From Zipacnadum sp036504235 (GTDB lineage: Bacteria > Armatimonadota > Zipacnadia > Zipacnadales > Zipacnadaceae): 64,000 bases of DNA. The notes beneath the pieces were generated by a model. It ran no database searches and was not told where the DNA came from. It saw nothing but the letters and a program-made list of their open reading frames with translations. Positions 52,495-62,166 of this stretch are shown piece after piece. Where the stretch lies: contig DASXVN010000039.1 of the NCBI GenBank assembly GCA_036504235.1, forward strand, positions 62,001 through 126,000, read 5' to 3'. Within the stretch, counting starts at the first letter, position 1, and each line of letters starts with the position of its first letter. Made by a program: the position numbers and the translations under genes.

Positions 52495-55400
52495 ATGCTT
52501 AGGGTATCTCTTTGGCTCTGCGCGGTAGTGCTGCTTTTGGTTGCGGCGGGCGCGGCTTTCGCCGCTAACCCGGCGGTCCTGGTCTGCTCCCCGATGGGGG
52601 CGGCCTACGGCTACGTGGACCTCGACTACCTGCAGGAACTCAAGCAGGCCGGCTTCGAGGTGGACTTCACCGACAGCCTGCGCGACGTCACCTGGGACCG
52701 ACTCAAGCAGTATAACGCGGTGGTCGTCTACATGGAGCCGGATGCGCTGCAATACCCGCCTCCCACTCCCCCCAGCGCGCAGAACGACCAGTTTGTCAAG
52801 GACCTCATCCGCTACGCCGAGGCCGGCGGGGGCGTCTGGCTCTGGCCAGGCGAAAATGACATGTACAAGCAATCGCTCTGGGACCTGACCGAGCACTGGG
52901 GCGCGAAGCTTCCCGGCGAGATTATCGTCGAGAACGACAAGGCCAACCAGGGCGTGCTGACCCACTCCAATCAAGCCACCGAACTGGCCTACACCGACCA
53001 GGTCAAGCCCTCCCCCGTCACCGCGGGGATCACCGGTATCTGGTACCCTCTCCGGCCCGCCTACAATGGCGGCATGGGCGGCCCGCTCTTCGTGGACCAG
53101 AACTGGCAGGTCGTGCTCACCGCCTTGCCCACGGCCCTCACGAAAGCTGTTGACACCAGCAAATCCACCAGCGCCATTCCCGGACTGATGGTGCGTCCGG
53201 AGGGCGTACCCGCGCCGCCGCTCATGGCCACGCGCACCGCCGGCGCCGGCCGAGTAGCGCTGATCAACCAGTGGGTGCAGTTCTCCATGGGCTCGGGGAC
53301 CAAGTGGATCTACGACCGCCAGGTGCTGGACAAGGGCTGCCAGAACAAGCCCAGTGACTTTGGCAAGCTGATCCAAAACACCCTGCGCTGGCTGGCCGAG
53401 CCGTCCCTGGCCAGCGGCGCGGTGGGCGGATTCACTACCCCCGCGGACCGCCTCCAGCCGCCGAACGCGAGCGCCGCCGTGAAGAAGGACTATCTCGAAA
53501 AGACCGTCCCCTATGACGTCAAGACCCTCGGCACCGTCACCATCCCCGACAACCTGAAACTGTACCGCGGTCTGCTCGGCGCGAAGTCCGCCTACAGTTC
53601 CGGCACCGGCACCGTGGCCGAGTACGCCGCCGCCGCCCGGCAGGCCGGCCTGGACTTCGTCATCTTCATGGAGGACTTCAACAAGCTCACTCCGCAGAAG
53701 CTCGAACAACTCAAGCAGGATTGCATCGCCAACTCCGACGCCAAGCTGCTCCTGCTCCCCGGTTTCTGCATGCCCAACAACCTCGGCAATCACATGTTCT
53801 TCTATAGCCCCAACCCCGTCTGGCCCCCCGATCTGGTCCTGACCGGACCTGACAAGGGGACGCTGTACATCCAGGAAGAGGACGGCAAGGGCAAGTTCAC
53901 CGGCTACCTCACCCCGTACCTGGACTGGGTCCTGGGCGCCTATCACGTGGAGAAGGGCCAGGTGGGCTACTACAACTTCTCGGACAGCCCGAAGGGCATG
54001 CGGATTCACGACCTGCGCCTGTATGCCATGGCCGGCGTGCGCTACTACCGGGGCGGCAAGCTGATCGAGGACAACACCCCCGACTACCTCACCACCGCCC
54101 AGTGCACCATCGCCCCGGCTCCGGCCAGCGTCAACGAGGTCTACTCGCCGCAGGAGCTAATCAGGGAAGCCGCGAGCGGCCACGCCCTGATGTACGGTAC
54201 CGCCTACTCGCTCGACGCCACCGCGCCGACGGGCGCGTTTATGCGCTTCCTGCGCTGGACGCACCAGTACGACGGCATCAGCTTCTTCAGTTCCGACGGG
54301 CCCAAGATCATGTCCTGGGCCGACTGCTATCGGGTCTGGACCTACGGCGGCGAGCCCTTCGTGCGCGGAAACGCGGTCATGTACTCGCCGCTTTACGTCA
54401 CCTCCGACCAGGGCCTTCGCTCCATCAGCATCTATAACGGAGACGCCCTCTACCGGCGCTTCTCCTGCAACGGCGAGAAGGAGTTCAAGCAGACGCTGGT
54501 GCTGGACGGAACGGTCCACAAGAACCTGGTGCTCATCGCCGAGGACCTCCGAGGCGGCAAGGCGATCAGCTTCCCCCGGCGCTGCTGGTATGATGGCGCG
54601 CTTGCGCCCAGCTTCTGCAGCGACCACGTCAACGACGGCAACATGTTCCTGGCCCACGGGCCCTATGGCCTGCCGCTCAACAACCTCCCCGCGCTGCCCT
54701 ACAATATGGCGGGCGACACCTGGGACGGCGGTCCCGCCGCCGCCCTGCCGCTGGGGTATGAGGGCACCCTCTCGACGCTGGAAGCCACCGACGGCACCGA
54801 GGACTCCGGTCGTCTGGACCTGATTCCCCTCCTCGAGTTCAGCGATGAGGGCGCGGTGGCGGTGCAGACCGTCCGCAACGAGAAGTACGACGACCGCATC
54901 CTGACCGTGGTCAACCCCTGGCACACCTACGGGCCGATTGACGGTCCGCCGGAGTATTTCACCATGATCCAGCGCTATCGCCAGTGGGTCCCCCCCACCA
55001 TCGGCGTCCCCAACACCGGCTGGGCCGCGCCCGGCGTGCGCTACGGGATCATGCCCTCGATCATCAACAACGAGTTCAAGTTCCTCAAGGCTACCCCGGT
55101 GAAGAGTATGATCCTCGCCTACACGGTCCGCCGCGAGTGGAACGTGGTGTTCTTCCGCGAGAGCGGCCCGCAGGTGGTGGACATGGCCGCCGGCTACGAC
55201 ACTTACCCGCTCAAGCACGGCGAGTGGCTCGGCCTGGCCCCCAAGTCCGGCCTGGGCAACCTCCAGCTCTTCTGCAACCGCGGCGCCGATCTGGTCATCA
55301 AGATGACCGGCTACATGGAGTTCCACCCGGACTTCGAGGGCAAGACGCTGCCCGCCGGCGCCGTCTACAACTTCGAGTTGGCCGGCTACGGCTTCCCGGT

Positions 55401-55977
55401 GGATATGACCGTGACCAAGCCCCAGGAACTGAGCAAGTGGGTGGACTATATGAAGGCCCCCGCGGGGATGCAGATCCTGCGTGGCAGCCGCTCGGCCAAC
55501 CCGGGCCTGTTGGACCTGACCCCCGGCAACTATGCGGTGGAACTGGAGATCCCCCGGCCCGCGGACAAGCTGAACCTGACCGTCCCCGTCCGAATTGAGG
55601 GGCTCAACCCGCGCTGGTCGGCGGGGCTCTTCCAGGTGACGGGCTACAGCAAGGGGTTCTACGGCAACGGTCAGAACCGCTACCGGATGCTGGGCCTAGA
55701 TCTTAAGGGCGTGGCCTACCTGCCGCTCTACGTGGACCTGGCGCCCACGACGCATATCCTGGCCGGCCACCCGATCGTCGCCGGCCCCGAGGGGCAGGAG
55801 TTGTTCATCCAGGTCACCAACGTCGGCGACACGCCCGACAAGTGGCACCTCTCGGTGAATAACCCCACCGACAAGCCGATCACGACGCGCCTGCAGCAGG
55901 CCATGCAGCTCCCGGGCCTGGCCTTCCCGGAGCGCCGGATCACGCTCCAACCCGGCGAGTACAAAGTGCTGCAGTAG
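52495..55977 (+). CDS. Giant secreted protein B: GATase-like plus degenerate PHP-like region
   Basis: An 1,160-residue exported protein (signal peptide, cleavage near AFAA at about residue 23). Layout as protein A: a GATase/ThuA-like N-terminal region ('ALVCSPMGAAYGYV'-like strand, 'YNAVVVYMEPDAL', 'YAEAGGGVWLWPG'), a junction 'SGAVGGF', and the PHP-like block near 356-400: 'YRGLLGAKSAYSSG', 'AGLDFVIFMEDFNKL', 'LLLLPGF'. A beta-rich middle leads to an Ig-like end, 'GLNPRWSAGLFQVTGYS', that is nearly the same in A. ATG with AGGAGG 7 bases ahead. Downstream of the PTE-like and M24-like genes, probably in one operon. A palindromic repeat lies at its 3' end. Function unknown. Confidence 0.85.
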   Translation: MLRVSLWLCAVVLLLVAAGAAFAANPAVLVCSPMGAAYGYVDLDYLQELKQAGFEVDFTDSLRDVTWDRLKQYNAVVVYMEPDALQYPPPTPPSAQNDQFVKDLIRYAEAGGGVWLWPGENDMYKQSLWDLTEHWGAKLPGEIIVENDKANQGVLTHSNQATELAYTDQVKPSPVTAGITGIWYPLRPAYNGGMGGPLFVDQNWQVVLTALPTALTKAVDTSKSTSAIPGLMVRPEGVPAPPLMATRTAGAGRVALINQWVQFSMGSGTKWIYDRQVLDKGCQNKPSDFGKLIQNTLRWLAEPSLASGAVGGFTTPADRLQPPNASAAVKKDYLEKTVPYDVKTLGTVTIPDNLKLYRGLLGAKSAYSSGTGTVAEYAAAARQAGLDFVIFMEDFNKLTPQKLEQLKQDCIANSDAKLLLLPGFCMPNNLGNHMFFYSPNPVWPPDLVLTGPDKGTLYIQEEDGKGKFTGYLTPYLDWVLGAYHVEKGQVGYYNFSDSPKGMRIHDLRLYAMAGVRYYRGGKLIEDNTPDYLTTAQCTIAPAPASVNEVYSPQELIREAASGHALMYGTAYSLDATAPTGAFMRFLRWTHQYDGISFFSSDGPKIMSWADCYRVWTYGGEPFVRGNAVMYSPLYVTSDQGLRSISIYNGDALYRRFSCNGEKEFKQTLVLDGTVHKNLVLIAEDLRGGKAISFPRRCWYDGALAPSFCSDHVNDGNMFLAHGPYGLPLNNLPALPYNMAGDTWDGGPAAALPLGYEGTLSTLEATDGTEDSGRLDLIPLLEFSDEGAVAVQTVRNEKYDDRILTVVNPWHTYGPIDGPPEYFTMIQRYRQWVPPTIGVPNTGWAAPGVRYGIMPSIINNEFKFLKATPVKSMILAYTVRREWNVVFFRESGPQVVDMAAGYDTYPLKHGEWLGLAPKSGLGNLQLFCNRGADLVIKMTGYMEFHPDFEGKTLPAGAVYNFELAGYGFPVDMTVTKPQELSKWVDYMKAPAGMQILRGSRSANPGLLDLTPGNYAVELEIPRPADKLNLTVPVRIEGLNPRWSAGLFQVTGYSKGFYGNGQNRYRMLGLDLKGVAYLPLYVDLAPTTHILAGHPIVAGPEGQELFIQVTNVGDTPDKWHLSVNNPTDKPITTRLQQAMQLPGLAFPERRITLQPGEYKVLQ

Positions 55978-55998
55978 CCGGAGTGTCGTTTGTCTGGA

Positions 55999-56043
55999 CC
56001 TCACTCCCCCTCTCCTGCCAGGAGAGGGGGCCGGGGGGTGAGG
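55999..56043. repeat. CCCTCTCC palindrome repeat (copy 3)
   Basis: CCCCCTCTCCTG and CAGGAGAGGGGG form a perfect 12-bp stem with a single-base loop, and the outer arms CCTCAC and GTGAGG pair as well. It separates convergent genes (giant B and the GH35-like gene). Likely acts as a bidirectional terminator. Confidence 0.7.
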
Positions 56044-56063
56044 CCGACCAGCCGCCGACCAGC

Positions 56064-58562
56064 CTAGCCGATCTCCAGCACGCTCGGCTCGTCGCCGTGC
56101 CGGAAGCTCAACACGTGCAGCCCCCCCTCCGGCGTGGTCTGCACCACTACCCCGTCCAGCACGCCCGCCACCGGCGCGGCGAAGGCCAGCTTCCCGACCG
56201 TGCCCACCGCTCCGTGCAACTCCACCTGCGTCCGCTCCGCGTTGAGCGGGATGATCTCCGTGGTCGCGTACACCAGCGGCGCCGCGCCCAGCTTCGCATT
56301 GAGCGCCAGACAGCGGGACTCATGCGGCTGCAGCGACACCTCCAGCGTCACGTCTCCCCCGCCGGGTCCCGCCCCGTGCACCGTGAGGCGGCTGGGACCG
56401 CTGACCCCGGTAAGGTTGCTCACCGTCAGGAATGACGTCTCCTCCCCGGCCAGCAGCAGCGCGTGGCAATAAGCGCCCTCGCCCTCCACGCGCGGCGTGA
56501 CCCCCAGGTGGTCGCGCAGCAGCCTGCGCCACAGGTCCAGCGTCCCGGCGTGCGTGTAGATAATATCCGTTCCCGCCACCAGCACGCGCCCGGCCGTGGC
56601 CGGAGCCTGCACGATCACCGGCGCGCCCCGGTAGCTCGCCAGGACGGCGGCGTCCGCGGGGGCCTCGTAGGTGTAGATCCAGCCCTGCACCCCCACCTCT
56701 CCCCCGTCCGCCAGGGTCAGTGGGCGCGAGCCGTAGTCTAGAATCTCCCCGCCGCTGGGCCGGACCTGGCCGGTCAGCCGCACGCCGAGGCGCTCCGCCA
56801 GCCGCAGGTCCGGCTCGCCGTCCTCATCCATGATCGGGAAGGTCGGGAAGAACAGGCAGCCGCCGCCCGCGTCCAGGTGCTGCAGGCAGTAGGTGATCGC
56901 GGCGCGCTCCAGGGTCCCGGTGCAGGCGATCACCAGCCAGCCCTGCCCCGGCACGCGGTTGGGGTTGGTCAGCTCCAGCATGTCCCAGGCGTAGTTCAGC
57001 CGCACCCCGGTCAGGCCCGCCTCCTTGACGCGCCGCCAGACTCCGGCCTCCGGTGGCGTGTTCTGCAGCGTCACGCCCTCCACGCCGCCCAGCCACTCGT
57101 GCCCGCCCAGGCTCTCCGTGGCCCGCAGCGCCGGCTCGGCGTCGAAGGCCTCCCCGCCGGGACCGCCACTGGCCGCGCCCGGCTGCAGCAACGAGGGCCA
57201 GCCCAAAAAGTCCAGCGTCCGCTGCCCCGGCGTGTAACCCAGCGTCAAATCATACGCCGGCTGGCAAGCCTGCAACTCCTGTTGCCACGCAGCGGCGAAG
57301 CGATAGAAGCGCTGCACCTCGCGGTACGATTGGTTGGTTTCGCCGTCGTAATCCACGCAGGTGCCCGGGAAGTACTCGGGGCCCTCGATCACGTCCTGCA
57401 GGTTCACCCGCCCGGCCGTATAGACGTAGATCGCCCACCCCTGCAAGCCCCGCGCCAGTCCCTGACGCAGCAGCGAACCCCAGTTGATCGCGGAGCGATC
57501 CAGGCGCGGGATGAACCAACTCGTGTTGATCTCCACCGCCATTGGCGGCCCGCCCCAGGGGCTGGACTTGGTGATTTCTACGCCCTGCCCGATCCCCGCG
57601 CAGCCCTCCAGGTCCACCAGCGGCGGCGAGTAGGTATGCAGCGCGGTCGTCCCCTCCACGCCGCGGTCGCGCAGCAAGCTGCCGAATCCGGCGTGATCGC
57701 CATGCCCGTAGAAGCCGGCCACCGGCTCGTTGAAGCTGATCGGTACCTGGATGCCGTCCTCCCGCGCCCACTTGGCCAGGGTCGCGCCCCAGTCGGCGAA
57801 GAACCAGCGCTTGAAGTTGAGCCAGTCCAGGCAGGCCAGCTTCTCGCCCGGGCCGGTCGGGAAGGCCCGCGGCGGGTCGATCTGGGCCCACGCCGCGTAG
57901 TCCCGGCTATGCCGCGTGGCGACCCGCGCCAGCTCCCCGTACTGCTCCTGCAGCCAGTGCGGCCACAGGACGCGGATCACGGTGGGATCGTACAGCGAGT
58001 TGAGCAGGCCGAATGTCCACCCCGCCGATAGCTCGTTGTCTGGCTGGAACATGATCATCGGCCCACCGCGGTTAATGTCGTACTCCTGCAGGAGCGCGTT
58101 AACCGACCGGTACCAGCGCCGCACGTAGTCGCGATAGGTCGGCTCGCCCTCGGCCAGCGCCGGGCGGCCGGTCGCCGGCAGTCCATCCGCGCGCCGGCTG
58201 ATCGTCTCGGGGTGGTTGCGGAAGAGCCACTCCGGCAGCCCGCCGCAGCGCAGTTCGCTATTCACAAAGGGCCCCGGCCGGGCTACCACATACAGCCCCG
58301 CCTCCGCCGCGAGGTCCAGGAATCCGCGCAGGTTGCGCTCCGGCAGAGTCGCGCCGGTCAGGTCCACCGCGCCCTCGCTCGGCTCGTGGAAGTACCAGGG
58401 CATGTAGCTGGTCACGGTATTCAAGCCGCCGGCCCGGGCCTGCGCCAGGCGCTCGGCCCAGCGGTCGGCGGGCAGACGGAAGTAGTGCATCTCCCCGGCG
58501 AGCATGAAGAAGGGCTCGCCCTTCACCAGCAGCCGGTCTCCGACGATTGCGGATTGATCCAT
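56064..58562 (-). CDS. GH35-like beta-galactosidase
   Basis: An 832-residue protein without signal peptide. The GH35 TIM barrel starts near residue 1: 'MLAGEMHYFRLP', 'TVTSYMPWYFHEP', 'VARPGPFVNSELRCGGLPEWL'. The acid/base strand reads 'QPDNEL' near 174 (usually Q-x-E-N-E-Y), so the catalytic Glu is kept while the preceding Glu is Asp. The nucleophile strand is 'VEINTSW' near 342. C-terminal beta domains follow, including a Rossmann-like 'LVIACTGTLER' block at about 550. Probable exo-beta-galactosidase of the cytosol. ATG with AGGAG 9 bases upstream. Divergent from giant protein C. Confidence 0.87.
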   Translation of the reverse strand: MDQSAIVGDRLLVKGEPFFMLAGEMHYFRLPADRWAERLAQARAGGLNTVTSYMPWYFHEPSEGAVDLTGATLPERNLRGFLDLAAEAGLYVVARPGPFVNSELRCGGLPEWLFRNHPETISRRADGLPATGRPALAEGEPTYRDYVRRWYRSVNALLQEYDINRGGPMIMFQPDNELSAGWTFGLLNSLYDPTVIRVLWPHWLQEQYGELARVATRHSRDYAAWAQIDPPRAFPTGPGEKLACLDWLNFKRWFFADWGATLAKWAREDGIQVPISFNEPVAGFYGHGDHAGFGSLLRDRGVEGTTALHTYSPPLVDLEGCAGIGQGVEITKSSPWGGPPMAVEINTSWFIPRLDRSAINWGSLLRQGLARGLQGWAIYVYTAGRVNLQDVIEGPEYFPGTCVDYDGETNQSYREVQRFYRFAAAWQQELQACQPAYDLTLGYTPGQRTLDFLGWPSLLQPGAASGGPGGEAFDAEPALRATESLGGHEWLGGVEGVTLQNTPPEAGVWRRVKEAGLTGVRLNYAWDMLELTNPNRVPGQGWLVIACTGTLERAAITYCLQHLDAGGGCLFFPTFPIMDEDGEPDLRLAERLGVRLTGQVRPSGGEILDYGSRPLTLADGGEVGVQGWIYTYEAPADAAVLASYRGAPVIVQAPATAGRVLVAGTDIIYTHAGTLDLWRRLLRDHLGVTPRVEGEGAYCHALLLAGEETSFLTVSNLTGVSGPSRLTVHGAGPGGGDVTLEVSLQPHESRCLALNAKLGAAPLVYATTEIIPLNAERTQVELHGAVGTVGKLAFAAPVAGVLDGVVVQTTPEGGLHVLSFRHGDEPSVLEIG

Positions 58563-58749
58563 GGCAAATCTCCTGTGTATCTCAAGTTGACAGCGTAATC
58601 ATGAGCCGAAACGCTGTGCAGCGCCGGTCCTGTTCCCGCTGCGAGGGGGCAGGTCCTTCTCGCCTGGCGAGCAGAGCAGACAGGTGTGCGCTGCTCCGCG
58701 CCGAAATACTCTGCGTGTCTGCGCCAGTCGTCTGCTCAGGAGGCTCGCT

Positions 58750-61700
58750 ATGACCCACGCCACTTTCCGCCGCAGCCTGCTGCTGATGCCTTTGCTGTTC
58801 GCCCTGCTCCCGGCCCTCGCCGGCGCCGCGCCCGGTAAGCCGCCGGCGCTACTCGCCCTCAGTTCCGGGGCGGGCGAGAGCTATGGCGAGAATGAAGTGC
58901 GCTACGTGAACCCTCGCGCGGCGCGCGAACTGACCGAACTGGGCTTCCAGCGCTCCTGGCACGTCGGCTGGAACGACCTCACCCTCGCCTACCTCAAGCA
59001 GTTCAACGCGGTGCTGCTCTACGACGTGGCCGCCTCCTCCCCTTCCGGCCCCTCGCCCGAGGTCCAGAAGACCCTGGACCTATTGCGCACCTACGTGGAG
59101 CAGGGCGGCAGCGTCTGGATCGCCAACGCCGCGTACTGGAGCAAGAAGGTCCCCACGATGAACGCTTTCTTGGCGGGCATGAACGCCCAGGTCTTCACGG
59201 AGCTCGTCAGGGACGAAGCCACCGCGGGCGCCATTTCCACCGGACTGCACTTCAGTTGGACCGACGCGATCACCCCCTCGCCGCTCACCGCCGGGGTCAG
59301 CGGCCTCCTCTACGGCACCGATTTCTGGGAGCCCAACTCGCCGAACACCACCCCGATCCAGGTCGGCCCGGAATGGCAGGTCCTGGTCAAGGGCCTCCCC
59401 ACCGCCGCCAGCTTCCAGGTCTCCGCCGCCGTCTCCGAGACGGTAGGGCCGGGCACTTTTGCCGCCAGTCCGCCCCTGGTCGCCGTCCGTGACTGGGGTC
59501 AGGGGCGGGTCGTGCTCTGGCCCATGTCGCTGAGCTACACGCTAATGGACGGCTACAGCCGCGCCCTCCTGGAGGGCGTAGTGATGGACGGGGCAATCGG
59601 CGAGCATCACAGTCAGGGCGCGAAGCTCTGCTACAACCTGCTGCAGTGGATGGTGCAGCCTTCCGTCGCCAAGCCTGATTACGGCGGCTTCACCGGCGCG
59701 CCGGAGGTCGCCCCCCCGCCGACCACCGACGTCGGCCTCCAGCCCGCGCCGCCGCTCTCCGTGCCGCCTCTGCACTCCCGGAACCCCTTGCCCGCCCTCA
59801 AGCCGCAATACGCCCACGCCTACCGCGGCCTGTGGGGCGCGCAGTCCAATCTCTCCGTGGGAACGGAGTCCCCAGCGCAACTGATCGCCGCCGCGCGCGC
59901 CGCGGGCTACGACTTCGTCATCTTCGCCGAGGACCTCGCCAAGCTAACCCCGGAGGGCTGGCAGACCCTGGAGACCGCCTGTAAGGCCGGGACCAACGAC
60001 ACCTTCGCTGCCTTCCCCGGCTACTACTACAAGACCGTCTACGGCGCGGAGTTCGTGACCTTCGGCGGCCCCGGCGACCTGCAGTACCCGCAGCCGGAGT
60101 GGCTGACCCCGGTAGCCGGCGAGCGCCGCCTGCGGGAGAACAACTGTGTCGTGCGCGGCATGGCCATCGTTCCGCCGGTGGTCATGGTCTACCCGCACCG
60201 CAACCCGCGCACCATTCGCGTCAACTCGGAGGTCTACGGCTTCGCCACCCACACCTACGAGGGCGCAAAGCTGGTAAACGAGGCCGTGCAGCCCTACTTG
60301 GAGACCCAGCGCGAGGGCCTGTGCCTCTTCCCCGCCGTCGTTCATTTCACCCGGACCGCCACCGAAATCGCCACTTTGCCGGCCGCAGGTCCGCAGATGT
60401 GCGTCCGCGCCAACACCCTGGCGCTGATTCCGCGCTCCCTGCAGGGCTTTGACTCGGCGCAGTACAATGATCCCGGCTGGGCCAAGCCCGGCTATGTCTC
60501 CGCGGGTCCCGAGATTCAGTGGCTCACGGTGGAGAACTGGGGCACGGTGGACCTCGCCTACGAGAACAGCGACTGGCACCGCGTAGACTTCCTGGTTGCC
60601 TCCGCGGTGGGCCTGCAGGAGGTCCGCGTCTACGATGGCCCGCGCCTGTGGCGGCGCTTCCTGCCGGGTGGCGCGCCGCGCTTCGAGCAGCATATCATCA
60701 ACTATCACGACGCCGCGCACGTGTACCTGCTGGAGGCGATTGACACCCAGGGCCATCACGCCTGGTCCTGGAGCCGCATGACCGACGCGCAGGAATGCTG
60801 GCACGAGATGTGCGGCGACAACTGGAACGACATGGCCGGCGGCAAGTGGACGCTGGTCAACGGCGGGGCGAAGCTGGACCGCGTCGCCCTGGCGGGCACC
60901 GAGTTCGCCCCCACCCTCAATCGCGCGGCCGCGCTCTGGCAGTGGCCGCTGCTGGCCAACGACCCCGCCGGTCCGGCCTGGTGGGCGTGCCTCAAGCAGA
61001 CCCGTGTGGTCAGCCGCTGGGGCTGGGACCTCGACTACTCGCTCAACCAGCGCTATGACGGCCCTGGCTGGGCCGGTCTGGTCTACGACAATCGGGCGGT
61101 GTTGCCCAACGCGCAGTTCAGCGGCAGCCTGCGCGCCACCATGGTCGTCGGCCGCACCCCCCAGCCCAACTTCACCCTCTTGGAGGGCACGGTCACCTGG
61201 AAGACTGATTACGTTTTCAAGGGCACGCCCGGCCTGCAAGCCGCCAAGGTCGAGGGGATGATGGACAACTACGCCCTCCCCGGCCCCGACGGGCGTGCGG
61301 TGGTCCAGAAGACTCCCGCCAGCGTTCCTTACCAGCAGGGCGACCTGCGCCCGAATGAGTACCTCGCCACCTGGCCGGTGTCCGGCGGGCTGCTGAACCT
61401 CGGCGACGCCCCGCTGGCCTACGCCGTCTCCAGCACCGGATTGGCCGTCGGCCTGGGCAAGCAAGGCGAGACCGCGCCGACCGGCAGCCCCGGCACCTGG
61501 CGCGTGCTGGCGGTAGCCGGATCGCCGGACAACACGCTCTGGGAGCGGATCCGCACCCAGATGGGGCTGGTCGGTCCCCCCGCTTACAGCGTCACGCCGC
61601 TGGTCGGCAGCGTCGAGAGCACCCGGCTCTTCCTGAAGCTGAAGGCCGACAACGGGGCCTTCCGCGGCGTGATCACGCAGGCCGACCTGCCGCTGGTTCT

Positions 61701-62127
61701 GCCGGTGCAGATCGGCCCGCTCAACCCGAACTGGTCGGCAGGCATCTGGTACCGGGGCGAGAACGTGCTGCTCACCCCGGAGTGGCGCGACGGACTCAGC
61801 CGCGTGGGCAGCATCCCGCGGCTCTATCGCGACAAGCTCTTCCGCGCCGCCGTGGTCGGCGATACCGCCTGGCTCACCGTGGACCTTGCCGAGAAGAACC
61901 GCGACGTCTTCCTTGGGACCTTCCTGGTCGCCGACGCTCCGGCGCTCGCCTTGACCCTGGTCCAGGACCCAGATCGCGACTATGTGGTGGTCCACAACTC
62001 TACGGACAAGCCGATCACGGCCACGGTCCGCGCCGCCGCCGGTTTCGACCGGTACGGGCCCTTCAGCGCCAAAGTCGCCGTGCCCGCGGGCAGCTCGCTG
62101 AACGTGGACCTGCCCGCTCGGCCCTAG
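58750..62127 (+). CDS. Giant secreted protein C: GATase-like plus degenerate PHP-like region
   Basis: An 1,125-residue exported protein with a signal peptide to about 28. N-terminal GATase-like features: 'FNAVLLYDVAASS', 'TYVEQGGSVWIANAAYW'. PHP-like block at about 356-400: 'YRGLWGAQSNLSVG', 'ESPAQLIAAARAAGYD', 'FVIFAEDLAKL', 'AAFPGY'. It continues 'FGGPGDL', 'VMVYPHRNPR' and a beta-rich end that differs from A and B. ATG 58750 is preferred (AGGAGG 6 bases upstream); an open frame to 58684 is not supported. Giant D follows after 39 bases with the same order of motifs; C and D are a tandem pair. Confidence 0.87.
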   Translation: MTHATFRRSLLLMPLLFALLPALAGAAPGKPPALLALSSGAGESYGENEVRYVNPRAARELTELGFQRSWHVGWNDLTLAYLKQFNAVLLYDVAASSPSGPSPEVQKTLDLLRTYVEQGGSVWIANAAYWSKKVPTMNAFLAGMNAQVFTELVRDEATAGAISTGLHFSWTDAITPSPLTAGVSGLLYGTDFWEPNSPNTTPIQVGPEWQVLVKGLPTAASFQVSAAVSETVGPGTFAASPPLVAVRDWGQGRVVLWPMSLSYTLMDGYSRALLEGVVMDGAIGEHHSQGAKLCYNLLQWMVQPSVAKPDYGGFTGAPEVAPPPTTDVGLQPAPPLSVPPLHSRNPLPALKPQYAHAYRGLWGAQSNLSVGTESPAQLIAAARAAGYDFVIFAEDLAKLTPEGWQTLETACKAGTNDTFAAFPGYYYKTVYGAEFVTFGGPGDLQYPQPEWLTPVAGERRLRENNCVVRGMAIVPPVVMVYPHRNPRTIRVNSEVYGFATHTYEGAKLVNEAVQPYLETQREGLCLFPAVVHFTRTATEIATLPAAGPQMCVRANTLALIPRSLQGFDSAQYNDPGWAKPGYVSAGPEIQWLTVENWGTVDLAYENSDWHRVDFLVASAVGLQEVRVYDGPRLWRRFLPGGAPRFEQHIINYHDAAHVYLLEAIDTQGHHAWSWSRMTDAQECWHEMCGDNWNDMAGGKWTLVNGGAKLDRVALAGTEFAPTLNRAAALWQWPLLANDPAGPAWWACLKQTRVVSRWGWDLDYSLNQRYDGPGWAGLVYDNRAVLPNAQFSGSLRATMVVGRTPQPNFTLLEGTVTWKTDYVFKGTPGLQAAKVEGMMDNYALPGPDGRAVVQKTPASVPYQQGDLRPNEYLATWPVSGGLLNLGDAPLAYAVSSTGLAVGLGKQGETAPTGSPGTWRVLAVAGSPDNTLWERIRTQMGLVGPPAYSVTPLVGSVESTRLFLKLKADNGAFRGVITQADLPLVLPVQIGPLNPNWSAGIWYRGENVLLTPEWRDGLSRVGSIPRLYRDKLFRAAVVGDTAWLTVDLAEKNRDVFLGTFLVADAPALALTLVQDPDRDYVVVHNSTDKPITATVRAAAGFDRYGPFSAKVAVPAGSSLNVDLPARP

Positions 62128-62166
62128 CGCCAGCTTCCGCCTACCGTCAAGAAAGAGGTTGACCTG

